Shown piece by piece: positions 26,248 through 34,103 of a DNA stretch of 64,000 nucleotides (its first letter is position 1; each line of letters begins with the position of its first letter). The position numbers and the translations under genes are program-made. This DNA comes from JACQFK01 sp964619955 (lineage in GTDB: Bacteria > Planctomycetota > MHYJ01 > JACPRB01): positions 180,779-244,778 of the forward strand of contig CAZUJF010000004.1 in assembly GCA_964619955.1 (NCBI GenBank). The letters run 5' to 3'. Below the pieces are notes generated by a model. It was not told the origin of the DNA and ran no database searches. It saw only the letters and a list, made by a program, of their open reading frames with translations.

Positions 26248-27353
26248 GTTCCGCCCTTTCCGATCTCCCGAACTTCGACGGTCAGGTCGATGCCGACCGG
26301 ACACCAGGTGATGCAGCGGCCGCAGCCCGTGCAGCCGGAGCTCCCGAACTGGTCGTGCCAGGAGGACAGCTTGTGGGTGAGCCACTGCCGGTACCGCGAC
26401 TTCACGGAGGCGCGGACGCTGCCGCCGTGGACCTTGGAGAAGTCCGCCGTGAAACAGGAGTCCCAGCTGCGCCAGCGCTCCGCGTGGTCGCCCGTCAGAT
26501 CCGTGACGTCCTCGACCGTGCTGCAGAAGCAGGTGGGGCAGGCCATCGTGCAGTTGGCGCAGGCGAGGCAGCGCGAGGCGATCTCGTCCCAGCGCGGATG
26601 CTCGGGGTTTTTCGCGAGAAGCTCGCGGGCCCCGGCGTCCATCGTCCGCGTCATCTGGGACCGCGCCACCGCCTCGGCGCGTTCCGGCGCGGCGGCGTCT
26701 CCGGAATCCGGCGCCGCGATTTCGAGCGCGCCCAGGAGTTCGCGCCCTTTCTCGGTCCCGGCTTCCAGCAGGAAGCGGTGCCCGCCCTCGAGGATCTCGG
26801 TCAGGGCCAGATCGAAGCCCTTTCGGGCGCGGGGGCCCGTGTTCATGGACGCGCAGAAGCAGGTGGCCGCGGCCTGGCCGCAGTTCACCGCGATGAGGAA
26901 GAGCCGGTCCCGGCGCGCGCGGTAGAAGGGGTCGGCTTCGCGGAAGACGCGGTCCTGGACCTCCAGCGCGGCCAGCTCGCAGGCGCGCATCCCGAGGAAG
27001 GCGAAGCGGGTCTCGTCGGGAGGCTCCGCGCTGACTTCGAAGGAGCGGCCGCTCCGCTGGGCCTGCCAGAGCCGGACCTTGGGAGGGAACAGATACTTCT
27101 TCCACGAATGCGGCCCGACGACGTAGCCGAAGAGCGCACGATCCTCGCGCCGCCTGAGCCGATAGAGGCCGGGCCCCTGCTCGTCGGTCCAGCCTTCCGG
27201 CAGCTCCGCCGGCGAGGCGAGTTCGTCGTAGACGATCGCCTGCTCCCGGACCGTCGGCCCGACGATTCGAAAACCTCGAACCTTCAGCGCCTCAAACAGG
27301 TCCCCGAAACGTCCGCGGGGCAGGACTCGGGACTCCGCCTTCACTCGTCCCAC
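26244..27353 (-). CDS. hydB: hydrogenase Fe-S (beta) subunit
   Basis: The protein (369 residues from GTG 27353) has an N-terminal domain of the sulfhydrogenase beta family (YVVGPHSWKKYLFPP, FLGMRACELAALEVQDRVF) and two ferredoxin-like [4Fe-4S] motifs near the end. These are CLACANCTMACPTCFC at about 262-277 and CTGCGRCITWCPVG at about 341-354. It probably links HydG to the other clusters. The true start is uncertain: GTG 27353 and GTG 27344 are both possible and neither has a well-placed ribosome site. The frame remains open beyond 27478, but that part would overlap a divergent gene. It is the first gene of the hydrogenase operon. Confidence 0.9.
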   Translation of the reverse strand: MGRVKAESRVLPRGRFGDLFEALKVRGFRIVGPTVREQAIVYDELASPAELPEGWTDEQGPGLYRLRRREDRALFGYVVGPHSWKKYLFPPKVRLWQAQRSGRSFEVSAEPPDETRFAFLGMRACELAALEVQDRVFREADPFYRARRDRLFLIAVNCGQAAATCFCASMNTGPRARKGFDLALTEILEGGHRFLLEAGTEKGRELLGALEIAAPDSGDAAAPERAEAVARSQMTRTMDAGARELLAKNPEHPRWDEIASRCLACANCTMACPTCFCSTVEDVTDLTGDHAERWRSWDSCFTADFSKVHGGSVRASVKSRYRQWLTHKLSSWHDQFGSSGCTGCGRCITWCPVGIDLTVEVREIGKGGT

Positions 27354-27477
27354 AGTAAAGCAAAGGACCGGCCTCCTGTCCCGCTCTACGCAACGGGGAG
27401 CGCGAACTGCGGATTTCTTCAGGTCCCCGGGGAATTCAACGGCCCAACGCCGGGCGATCTGACGCGTACCTATCCCT

Positions 27478-28083
27478 ATGATCCTCCCCATCGTCCTCAC
27501 CATCGCCTTGGCCCAGGTCAAGATCAGCGTCGATACCAGCCAGGTCCCGGCGTTGAAGGAGTGGGGGGAGAAGGCGAAGGCGCTCTGCGAGGAGTGGTAT
27601 CCGAAGATGTCGGAATTCCTCGCGACGCCGGGCTTTACGCCGCCGACGGAGGTCGCTCTCGTCTTCGAGAAGGACAAGAAGGGCGTGGCGGACACCGTCG
27701 GGAACAAGATCCGCGTCGCGGCGGACTGGGTGACGAAACATCCCGAGGACACGGGCATGATCGTCCATGAACTCGCGCACGTGGTGCAGGCTTATCCGAA
27801 GAGCGATCCCGGCTGGGTGACGGAGGGCGTCGCGGACTACATCCGCTACTTCCAGTACGAGAAGAAGAGCGTCCCGCCGAAGGAGAAGCGCAAGGGAAGC
27901 TACAAGGACGGCTACCGCACTTCGGCCGCGTTCTTCGCCTGGATCGCGGAGAAGCACGACAAGGACATCGTCAAGAAGCTCAACGAGGTGATGCGCGCCT
28001 CGCGCTACAAGGAGGACCTCTTCAAGACCTGGACGGGCAAGGACCTGGAGACGCTCTGGAAGGACTACCTGGCGGGAAGTTGA
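27478..28083 (+). CDS. secreted metallopeptidase-like protein (basic secretory protein family)
   Basis: The 201-residue protein has a short signal peptide (MILPIVLTIALAQ). A zincin motif HELAH follows at residues 97-101, and VTEGVADYIRYFQYE lies further on, as in the plant-type basic secretory protein family. That family is thought to be peptidases related to gluzincins, but activity is rarely shown. The end (LFKTWTGKDLETLWKDYLAG) is also typical. The gene diverges from the hydrogenase operon and is followed after 27 bases by another secreted protein gene. Confidence 0.8.
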   Translation: MILPIVLTIALAQVKISVDTSQVPALKEWGEKAKALCEEWYPKMSEFLATPGFTPPTEVALVFEKDKKGVADTVGNKIRVAADWVTKHPEDTGMIVHELAHVVQAYPKSDPGWVTEGVADYIRYFQYEKKSVPPKEKRKGSYKDGYRTSAAFFAWIAEKHDKDIVKKLNEVMRASRYKEDLFKTWTGKDLETLWKDYLAGS

Positions 28084-28094
28084 GGAATCCGTGG

Positions 28095-28100
28095 TATAGT
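28095..28100 (+). promoter_or_regulatory. -10 box (TATAGT) of the MORN/CAP gene
   Basis: TATAGT ends 10 bases before ATG 28111. The expected transcription start is within about 4 bases of the codon, and no Shine-Dalgarno sequence is present between them. Confidence 0.45.
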
Positions 28101-28110
28101 TCACTTGTTC

Positions 28111-29439
28111 ATGCACCTCCTTCGGACCCTCACGCTCGCCCTGCTCGCCCTGGCGGGAGCCCAGGAGCCTGCCAAAGGCCCCGTCAAGGAGCTCTACGAC
28201 AGCGGCAAGGTCAAAGCCCAATATCAGCTCGACGAGAAGGGGCTGAAGGACGGGCAGTATCAGGAGTTCTACGAGAACGGCAAGCGCAAGGTCGTCGCGA
28301 CGTACGTCCACGGCACCCTCGAACGCGTCTACGAGGAATTCCACGAGAACGGGAAACCCCGGGTCAAGAAGCGCTACCTCAAGGGGAAGATCGACGGCGA
28401 CCTCTTCCGCTTCGACGACAAGGGCCAGGCCCTCCATCGCGTCACGTTCCGCAAAGGCGAGGTCTTCCTCTACCCGGATTTCGTCGCGCCCGTTCCCGCC
28501 CATCCGCGCGCGCCGGAGCTGATCCGCAGGCGGCTGGACGAACTCGACCCGCCCGCTCAAAACGGCAAGTGGCCGCTCGCCGAGCGCTACGCCGAAACGC
28601 CCGTCCTCACGGCGCCCCACAAAGCGGGCAGACTGAAGAAGGAGTACCTGGAATGGGCCCTGCGCCACGTCCGGGCCTACCGCTTCCTCTCCGAACTCTC
28701 GCCGGACATCGAACTGAACGAGGCCTACAACGACCTCGCCCAGCACGGCGCCGGGGTGCTGGCGCTCAACGGCGATCTCTCGCACAGCCCGCCCAAGCCC
28801 CCCGGCCTGGCCGACGACTTCTTCAAGAAGGGCTTCGAAGGCTGCGCCAAGAGCAACCTCAGCCTGCATCCGGGCGGCAGCCTGCGGGACTCCGTCGACA
28901 ACTTCATGGACGACTCCGATCCTTCCAACATCGAACGGGTCGGCCACCGCTGCTGGATCCTCAACGCGCCGCTCGGCAAGATCGGCTTCGGCGAGGCCGG
29001 CAAGGAGGGCACGTTCAAGGCGCTCTACGTCGTGGATTCGAGCGCCGGCGCGGGGCCCCGTTCCGGAAAACCCGCCCCCAAGGATGCCGCGAAAGGCCCG
29101 GGCTTCGTCGCGTATCCGTCCCGGGGCTATTACCCGGCGGACTACCTGGCCTCCGGCGCCGCCTGGTCCTTCCATCCGCAGGAGGGGGGCGCGTTTCCGC
29201 TGAACTCCAAGGACGACGCGCGCCTGGAACTCTGGCGCCTGAACGAGGAGTACGACCTGGCCGAGAAGGTGGAGATCAACCACCTCTCGCTTTCGTCGTT
29301 CAAGGCCCTGGTCTTCCGCCCCGTGCTTCCCAAGGGGGATCTGGCCGGCGCCCGCTTCCTCGTCTCGATCGCCTCGGTGAGCAAACCCGGCGCGCGGGTG
29401 TCCTATCTCGTGGAATTCATCCGGCGCGCGGCGCCCTAA
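28111..29439 (+). CDS. secreted protein with MORN-like repeats and a CAP/SCP-like domain
   Basis: The 442-residue product has a signal peptide (MHLLRTLTLALLALAGAQ). Residues about 25-125 contain four or five repeats of the YxxGxxKxxxxYxxG type (LYDSGKVKAQY, FYENGKRKVVATY, FHENGKPRVKKRY). These are found in MORN/YwqK-like proteins. A later region (about 200-300) resembles a CAP domain: NDLAQHGAGVLAL, HSPP, then GHRCWILNAPLGKIGFG, although the usual catalytic-looking His and Glu pair is only partly evident. CAP proteins act outside the cell. I use ATG 28111; an in-frame TTG at 28105 is less likely. Confidence 0.65.
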   Translation: MHLLRTLTLALLALAGAQEPAKGPVKELYDSGKVKAQYQLDEKGLKDGQYQEFYENGKRKVVATYVHGTLERVYEEFHENGKPRVKKRYLKGKIDGDLFRFDDKGQALHRVTFRKGEVFLYPDFVAPVPAHPRAPELIRRRLDELDPPAQNGKWPLAERYAETPVLTAPHKAGRLKKEYLEWALRHVRAYRFLSELSPDIELNEAYNDLAQHGAGVLALNGDLSHSPPKPPGLADDFFKKGFEGCAKSNLSLHPGGSLRDSVDNFMDDSDPSNIERVGHRCWILNAPLGKIGFGEAGKEGTFKALYVVDSSAGAGPRSGKPAPKDAAKGPGFVAYPSRGYYPADYLASGAAWSFHPQEGGAFPLNSKDDARLELWRLNEEYDLAEKVEINHLSLSSFKALVFRPVLPKGDLAGARFLVSIASVSKPGARVSYLVEFIRRAAP

Positions 29440-30857
29440 TTCGCGAGCCGGCCCGGTTCGCGAACCCCCGTCCCCGCCTGCTTCGTGGCGGAGTCGCCCA
29501 GGTCCTTCCGCATCGCGTCCGCCAAGACCTTGATCTGCTCGACCACGGCCGGATGGCTTGCGCTCACGTCCACGGTTTCTCCGGGGTCCGCTTCGAGGTC
29601 GAAGAGCGACAGGTCGATGCGGGCGCTTTCGTACTTCGCCGGAATCCCCTCTTTGCCGCCGTCCCGCCCGGCGAGCGTGGGATGGGCGTGGGGAAAGTGC
29701 AGCTTCCACTTCCCCCTCCGCACGGCCTGCAGTTCGCGGCCCCAATAGAAGTAGTAGGCCTCGTGGGGGGACTTCGCAGCGGGCTCGCCGGCGACGAGCG
29801 GGCCGATGTCCCGGCCGTCGATGCGCGGCCCCGCAGGCGTCGCCCCGATCCAGGTCGCGATCGTGGGCAGCAGGTCGATCGTCATCGCGGGTTCGCGGCA
29901 GACGGTCCCGGCCGGGATCCGTCCCGGACCCCAGAAGAGGGCGGGCACGCGGCAGCCGCCGTCGAACATCGTCCCCTTCCCTTCCCGGAGCGGCCGGGCC
30001 GAGCCCGCGTGCTCGCCGTAGCTGAGCCACGGGCCGTTGTCCGAGGTGAAGACGACGATCGTGTCCTTATCGAGGCCCTGCCGCCGGATCGACTCGACGA
30101 TGCGCCCCACCGAATCGTCGACCTCCATCATCACGTCACCGAAGAGGCCGGCGCCGCTCTTCCCTCGGAAGCGGTCGGAGACATGCAGCGGGACGTGGAC
30201 CATGCTGTGGGGCACGTAGAGGAAGAAGGGGCGCGCCCGGTTCCGCTCGATGAACGACACCGCCCGCTCGGTGTACTGTCCCGTCAGCCGGTTCTGATCC
30301 TCGGGCGAAACCCTGGGGTTGACCACGTCGTTCCCGTCGATCAGAGGCAGATCGGGGAACTGCTTCGCTGTGGGATGCAGCGGCCACATGTCGTTCGAAT
30401 ACGGGAGACCGAAGTACTCGTCGAAGCCGTGCTGGAGCGGGAGGAACGGCCTCCGGTCTCCGAGGTGCCATTTCCCGAAGCAGGCGGTGGCGTAGCCCTT
30501 CGACTTGCAGACTTCGGCGAGCGTCGTCTCGGAGGCGCTGATGCCGGTTTTCGAGCCCGGGCCGAGCGCGCCCAGGATCCCGACCCGGACGTTGTAGCAG
30601 CCGGTCATGAGCGCCGCGCGCGAGGCCGAGCAGACCGCCTGCGAGACGTAGAAGTCCGTAAAACGGCGCCCCTCGCGAGCCAGCTGGTCCAGGTGGGGCG
30701 TGGGATAGGCCTTCGCTCCGAACGCGCCGATGTCCGCATAGCCGAGGTCGTCCATGTAGATGACGACGATGTTGGGCGGGCGCGTCGCCTGCGCCGGCGG
30801 CGTGGCGCAGGAGGCGGTCAGCAACGCGAGAAGGCCCAGGCCCATGCCCTTCCTCAT
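29436..30857 (-). CDS. arylsulfatase-type sulfatase, lipoprotein
   Basis: The 473-residue protein starts at ATG 30857, chosen because AAGGAGG lies 9 bases before it. The signal ends in a lipobox (LLTASC), so it is probably lipid-anchored. The sulfatase motif CSASR at residues 76-80 carries the cysteine that is changed to formylglycine. Metal-binding MDDLGYADIGA (about 35-45) and DNGPWLSYGEH later in the sequence are also present. It would remove sulfate from an organic ester, probably a sulfated polysaccharide; the substrate is unknown. The 3' ends of this gene and the MORN/CAP gene overlap by 4 bases. Confidence 0.93.
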   Translation of the reverse strand: MRKGMGLGLLALLTASCATPPAQATRPPNIVVIYMDDLGYADIGAFGAKAYPTPHLDQLAREGRRFTDFYVSQAVCSASRAALMTGCYNVRVGILGALGPGSKTGISASETTLAEVCKSKGYATACFGKWHLGDRRPFLPLQHGFDEYFGLPYSNDMWPLHPTAKQFPDLPLIDGNDVVNPRVSPEDQNRLTGQYTERAVSFIERNRARPFFLYVPHSMVHVPLHVSDRFRGKSGAGLFGDVMMEVDDSVGRIVESIRRQGLDKDTIVVFTSDNGPWLSYGEHAGSARPLREGKGTMFDGGCRVPALFWGPGRIPAGTVCREPAMTIDLLPTIATWIGATPAGPRIDGRDIGPLVAGEPAAKSPHEAYYFYWGRELQAVRRGKWKLHFPHAHPTLAGRDGGKEGIPAKYESARIDLSLFDLEADPGETVDVSASHPAVVEQIKVLADAMRKDLGDSATKQAGTGVREPGRLAN

Positions 30858-30958
30858 GGAAACGACCCTCCTTGGAGCTTCCATGCTACGCTGCCCCCGG
30901 ATTATTTTCGAAGGATTCACGCCGCTGCGGCAACCAACCTGCAGCCGTGATTCAAGCG

Positions 30959-31489
30959 ATGGCGAATGTCCTCGGTCTCGACCCGGCGGCGTTCTTCGAC
31001 GAGTTCTACCGCCGCGTCTTCAGCTTCGTCGCCGCAGCGACCGGAGCGACGGCGGCGGACGTGGAGGACCTCGTCCAGGAAACCCTCCTGGAAGCCTGGC
31101 GGCAGCGGGACCGCTTCCGGGGCGACGCCGCCCCGCTGACCTGGGTCCTGGCCATCGCGAAGAACCGCATCCGCATGCGACGACGATCCCGGGGGCGGCA
31201 AGTCCAGGCCGAGGAGGCGCTCCGTGCCCTGCGGCAAATCGACGCGGGCGAGATCCCGGAGGACCTCGTCCGCTGCGAGGAGAGCGTGCGGCAGGTGCGA
31301 CGCGCGCTGGAGGCTCTGGAAGCCTCCCACGCGGAAGTTCTGATCCGGCGCTATTTCGAGGGCAAGTCGATCGCGGCCATCGCCCAGGAGCTTGGCGAGA
31401 GCGGGAAGGCCGTGGAGTCCCGGCTGCACCGGGCCCGGCAGGAGTTGCGGGACCGGCTCAAGGAAGGAGTGGAAGGTGACGACGCCTGA
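30959..31489 (+). CDS. ECF-type RNA polymerase sigma factor
   Basis: The 176-residue protein has region 2 (FDEFYRRVFSFVAAATG, VEDLVQETLLEAWRQRDRF, LTWVLAIAKNRIRMRRR) and region 4 (SHAEVLIRRYFEGKSIAAIAQELG, SGKAVESRLHRARQELRDRL). I chose ATG 30959 because region 2 begins shortly after; an in-frame ATG at 30872 adds 29 unrelated residues. It ends 14 bases into the next gene, which encodes a membrane protein likely to be its anti-sigma factor. Confidence 0.9.
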   Translation: MANVLGLDPAAFFDEFYRRVFSFVAAATGATAADVEDLVQETLLEAWRQRDRFRGDAAPLTWVLAIAKNRIRMRRRSRGRQVQAEEALRALRQIDAGEIPEDLVRCEESVRQVRRALEALEASHAEVLIRRYFEGKSIAAIAQELGESGKAVESRLHRARQELRDRLKEGVEGDDA

Positions 31490-32726
31490 AGGCCCCCTGG
31501 AGCGCAATGTGGATCGCCTGATCCGGGCTGCTGCGCTGCAGCCGGATCCGGAGCAGGCACGGCGGCGCTTCCTGCGCTCCGTGACGAATGAGCGGCCGGC
31601 TACGGCATCGAGAACGATGGCCTCGGCAGCGGCCGCCCTGCTGATCGGCTTCGTGCTGTTCTGGGCGTCGCAACCCAAGCCCCCCGCGCTGCATCCCTCC
31701 GCCCCGAGTCCGGCGCCTCTTGTGACTCAGGATCCCCCCGCGGCTCCCCTGCTCAGCCCCGAGCATCCCATCGCCCGACCCAAAGTCGCCGGCGGAGACG
31801 CGGACCTCGGCGCCGAAGTGGAGTTGTTCACCCAGCGCCGGCGGAACCATCCCTGGGTGCTCAAGGGAAGCACCCGGCTGCCGGAACGCACGCGTCTCAG
31901 AGTCGCCCTGTCCCTGCGCCGGGAGCACCTGTCGGACGATCGCCTCGTTTCTCTTCTCGAGGAGGGGAACACGAGCACGGCCAACGTGGTCGACGGCGAC
32001 TTTGTGGTCAGCAGCGAGGCTCTCTTCCGCGGGCCGTTCACGTTCAAGATCGACTTCCCCGAGGCTCTGCAACGGCAGGACGTGCTCGATCAACTCAAGG
32101 GATGGAAAGGAGCCCGCAGCTGGATTCTGGAGTGCGCCGGCTGGGGGGACGACCTGGTCCCCGCCCTGCATCCCGGACTGCTGGCCCTCGAATCCCTCCT
32201 GCAAGAGGCCCGGGAGCATCTCAAGCTCTTCGAGGAGGCCCTCGCCTCCGAAGAGCGCTGGAAAGTCGATGGTCCCAGGGTCCTCCTGAACGGCGAACGC
32301 CTCCAGCGCAAGATCGAGGCGAAAGGCCCGGGACTGTATCCCGCCGGCTGGGATCTGCTCCACCGGACGATGCGGGATGCCGTGGGAGGCGCGCGTCTCT
32401 CCCAATGGAAGGACGGGAAATGGACGGGGCCGGTCACTTACCACGCCGACAAGGAGCCGGTGAAGACCCACCGGGGCGAGCCCTACTCCCTGGCCCGGCT
32501 GAAGGAGTACCTGGAGCAGGCGCAGGTCGTCGCGGTCCGCGAGTTCTGCCTCTGGATCATCAAAGATGTTCGACGCGGAGGACATCGTCCCGACCACTTC
32601 ACGGCCTATAACGGGTGCATCCGCAAGATGAGCGAGGGGCATGGCGCGCGATTTCACAAACTCGCTACAGAATCCCTGGAAGATCTGGAGGCGGATCTGC
32701 GACTTTTGAAGAAGGGAGTCCGCTAG
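31476..32726 (+). CDS. membrane protein, probable anti-sigma factor for the adjacent ECF sigma
   Basis: The protein (416 residues from GTG 31476, preceded by AAGGAGTGGAAG) has a short cytoplasmic N-terminus of about 45 residues, one membrane segment near 49-66 (MASAAAALLIGFVLFWA) and a long outside domain of about 340 residues. No known domain is evident in it. The topology and the 14-base overlap with the ECF sigma gene fit an anti-sigma factor, but the cytoplasmic part lacks the zinc-finger cysteines seen in the other pair. The function is therefore inferred from context alone. Confidence 0.6.
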   Translation: MTTPEGPLERNVDRLIRAAALQPDPEQARRRFLRSVTNERPATASRTMASAAAALLIGFVLFWASQPKPPALHPSAPSPAPLVTQDPPAAPLLSPEHPIARPKVAGGDADLGAEVELFTQRRRNHPWVLKGSTRLPERTRLRVALSLRREHLSDDRLVSLLEEGNTSTANVVDGDFVVSSEALFRGPFTFKIDFPEALQRQDVLDQLKGWKGARSWILECAGWGDDLVPALHPGLLALESLLQEAREHLKLFEEALASEERWKVDGPRVLLNGERLQRKIEAKGPGLYPAGWDLLHRTMRDAVGGARLSQWKDGKWTGPVTYHADKEPVKTHRGEPYSLARLKEYLEQAQVVAVREFCLWIIKDVRRGGHRPDHFTAYNGCIRKMSEGHGARFHKLATESLEDLEADLRLLKKGVR

Positions 32727-32759
32727 AATCACGCGGCGCGGGATCCGATCCTGCGCGGC

Positions 32760-34103
32760 ATGACAAGCACCGAGACACGATCCGACCTGAACAGCCTGCT
32801 CCGGCTGGCGCTGCCGATCGCCGCCGTCAACCTGGGCTGGCAGGCCATGGGACTCGTGGACACGGCCGTCGCCGGCCGCGTCGACGCCCTGACGCTCGCC
32901 GCCACGGGACTCGGCAACTCCGTCATCAGCATCGCCCAGGTCGGCGGCCTGGGCGTCATCCTCGGCATCGATCCGCTGGCCTCCCAGGCCATCGGGGCGG
33001 GGCAGCCCCGCGAGGCCCGGCGCACGCTCTGGGCGGGCATCCACCTCGCCCTCCTCCTCTCCCTTCCGCTCATGCTGCTCACCTGGGGCTGCGGGCAGGC
33101 GCTGGAACTCGCCGGCATCCAACCCGACCTGGCCTCCCGCGCCCGGGCCTACCTCAACCCCCGCCTGCTACAACTCCCGCCCTTCCTGGTCTTCATCGCC
33201 TTGCGCTCCTACCTGCAGGCGCTGCAGCGCACGGCCCCCCTGCTCCTCGCGATCGTCGTCGCCAACCTCTTCAACCTTGCCGCCGACTGGGCCCTCGTCT
33301 TCGGCGTTCCCTCGCTCGGCATTCCTCCCATGGGCGTCGCCGGACTCGCCTGGGCCACGAACGCCGCCACCCTGCTGCAGCTCGGCATCCTCGCCTGGGG
33401 CGTCGGCCGGATCGCGCCCGGGGACGGACCCGAGCCGCTGCGGCGCCCCGATCCCGCCCTGCTGCGCCGGGCCTTCGGGATCGGCTTCCCCCTCGGACTG
33501 CAGCTGCTCGCGGAAGTCGGCATCTTCTCGATCGTCGGACTGCTCGTCGGACGCATGGGCGTCGTCCAGATGGCCGCCCACCAGCTCGCGCTCACCGTGG
33601 CGAGCCTGACGTTCATGGTCCCGCTCGGCATCAGCATGGCCGCCTCCACCCTCGTGGGAAACGCAATCGGCCGAGGCGACACGCCCGCGGCCCGCCGGGC
33701 GGGGCTGCTCGGCATCGGACTCGGCGCCGCCTTCATGCTGCTCATGGGCCTCGGGCTCTGGACCCTGCCCGGTCCCGTGGCGCGGCTGCTGACTTCCGAT
33801 GCCGCGGTGATCCCGGCGGCCGCGGGCCTGCTCGCGATCGCGGGTGCCTTTCAGCTTTTCGACGGCATCCAGTCCTGCGCCTGCGGCGCGCTGCGCGGCG
33901 CGGGCGTGACCCGCTGGGCCTTCGGCGCCAACGTGGCGGGCTACTGGCTGCTCGGGCTCCCCTTCGGCCTCTGGCTCGCGCATCGCGCGGGACTCGGCCC
34001 GCGCGGGCTCTGGTGGGGGCTGACCGCCGGACTCGCCCTCGTCTCGATCGCCGTGGCCGCGAAATTCGAACGGCTCAGCCGGCGGACGATCCAGCGCCTC
34101 TAA
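32760..34103 (+). CDS. MATE family multidrug/toxin efflux transporter
   Basis: The 447-residue protein has twelve predicted membrane segments in two halves. It carries the MATE pattern: LRLALPIAAVNLGWQAMGLVDTAVAGR near the N-terminus, GLGVILGIDPLASQAIGAGQ, and the matching segment in the second half (MVPLGISMAASTLVGNAIGRGD). MATE proteins expel drugs or metabolites in exchange for sodium or protons. The ATG at 32760 is 33 bases after the previous gene; TAGAAT at 32724-32729 may be its -10 box. The 3' end overlaps the convergent sulfatase by 4 bases. Confidence 0.92.
   Translation: MTSTETRSDLNSLLRLALPIAAVNLGWQAMGLVDTAVAGRVDALTLAATGLGNSVISIAQVGGLGVILGIDPLASQAIGAGQPREARRTLWAGIHLALLLSLPLMLLTWGCGQALELAGIQPDLASRARAYLNPRLLQLPPFLVFIALRSYLQALQRTAPLLLAIVVANLFNLAADWALVFGVPSLGIPPMGVAGLAWATNAATLLQLGILAWGVGRIAPGDGPEPLRRPDPALLRRAFGIGFPLGLQLLAEVGIFSIVGLLVGRMGVVQMAAHQLALTVASLTFMVPLGISMAASTLVGNAIGRGDTPAARRAGLLGIGLGAAFMLLMGLGLWTLPGPVARLLTSDAAVIPAAAGLLAIAGAFQLFDGIQSCACGALRGAGVTRWAFGANVAGYWLLGLPFGLWLAHRAGLGPRGLWWGLTAGLALVSIAVAAKFERLSRRTIQRL

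Noticed and set aside
27436..30030. A long minus-strand open frame opposite the basic secretory protein and MORN/CAP genes
   Set aside because: It has no recognisable motif and runs across two genes with signal peptides and motifs on the other strand.
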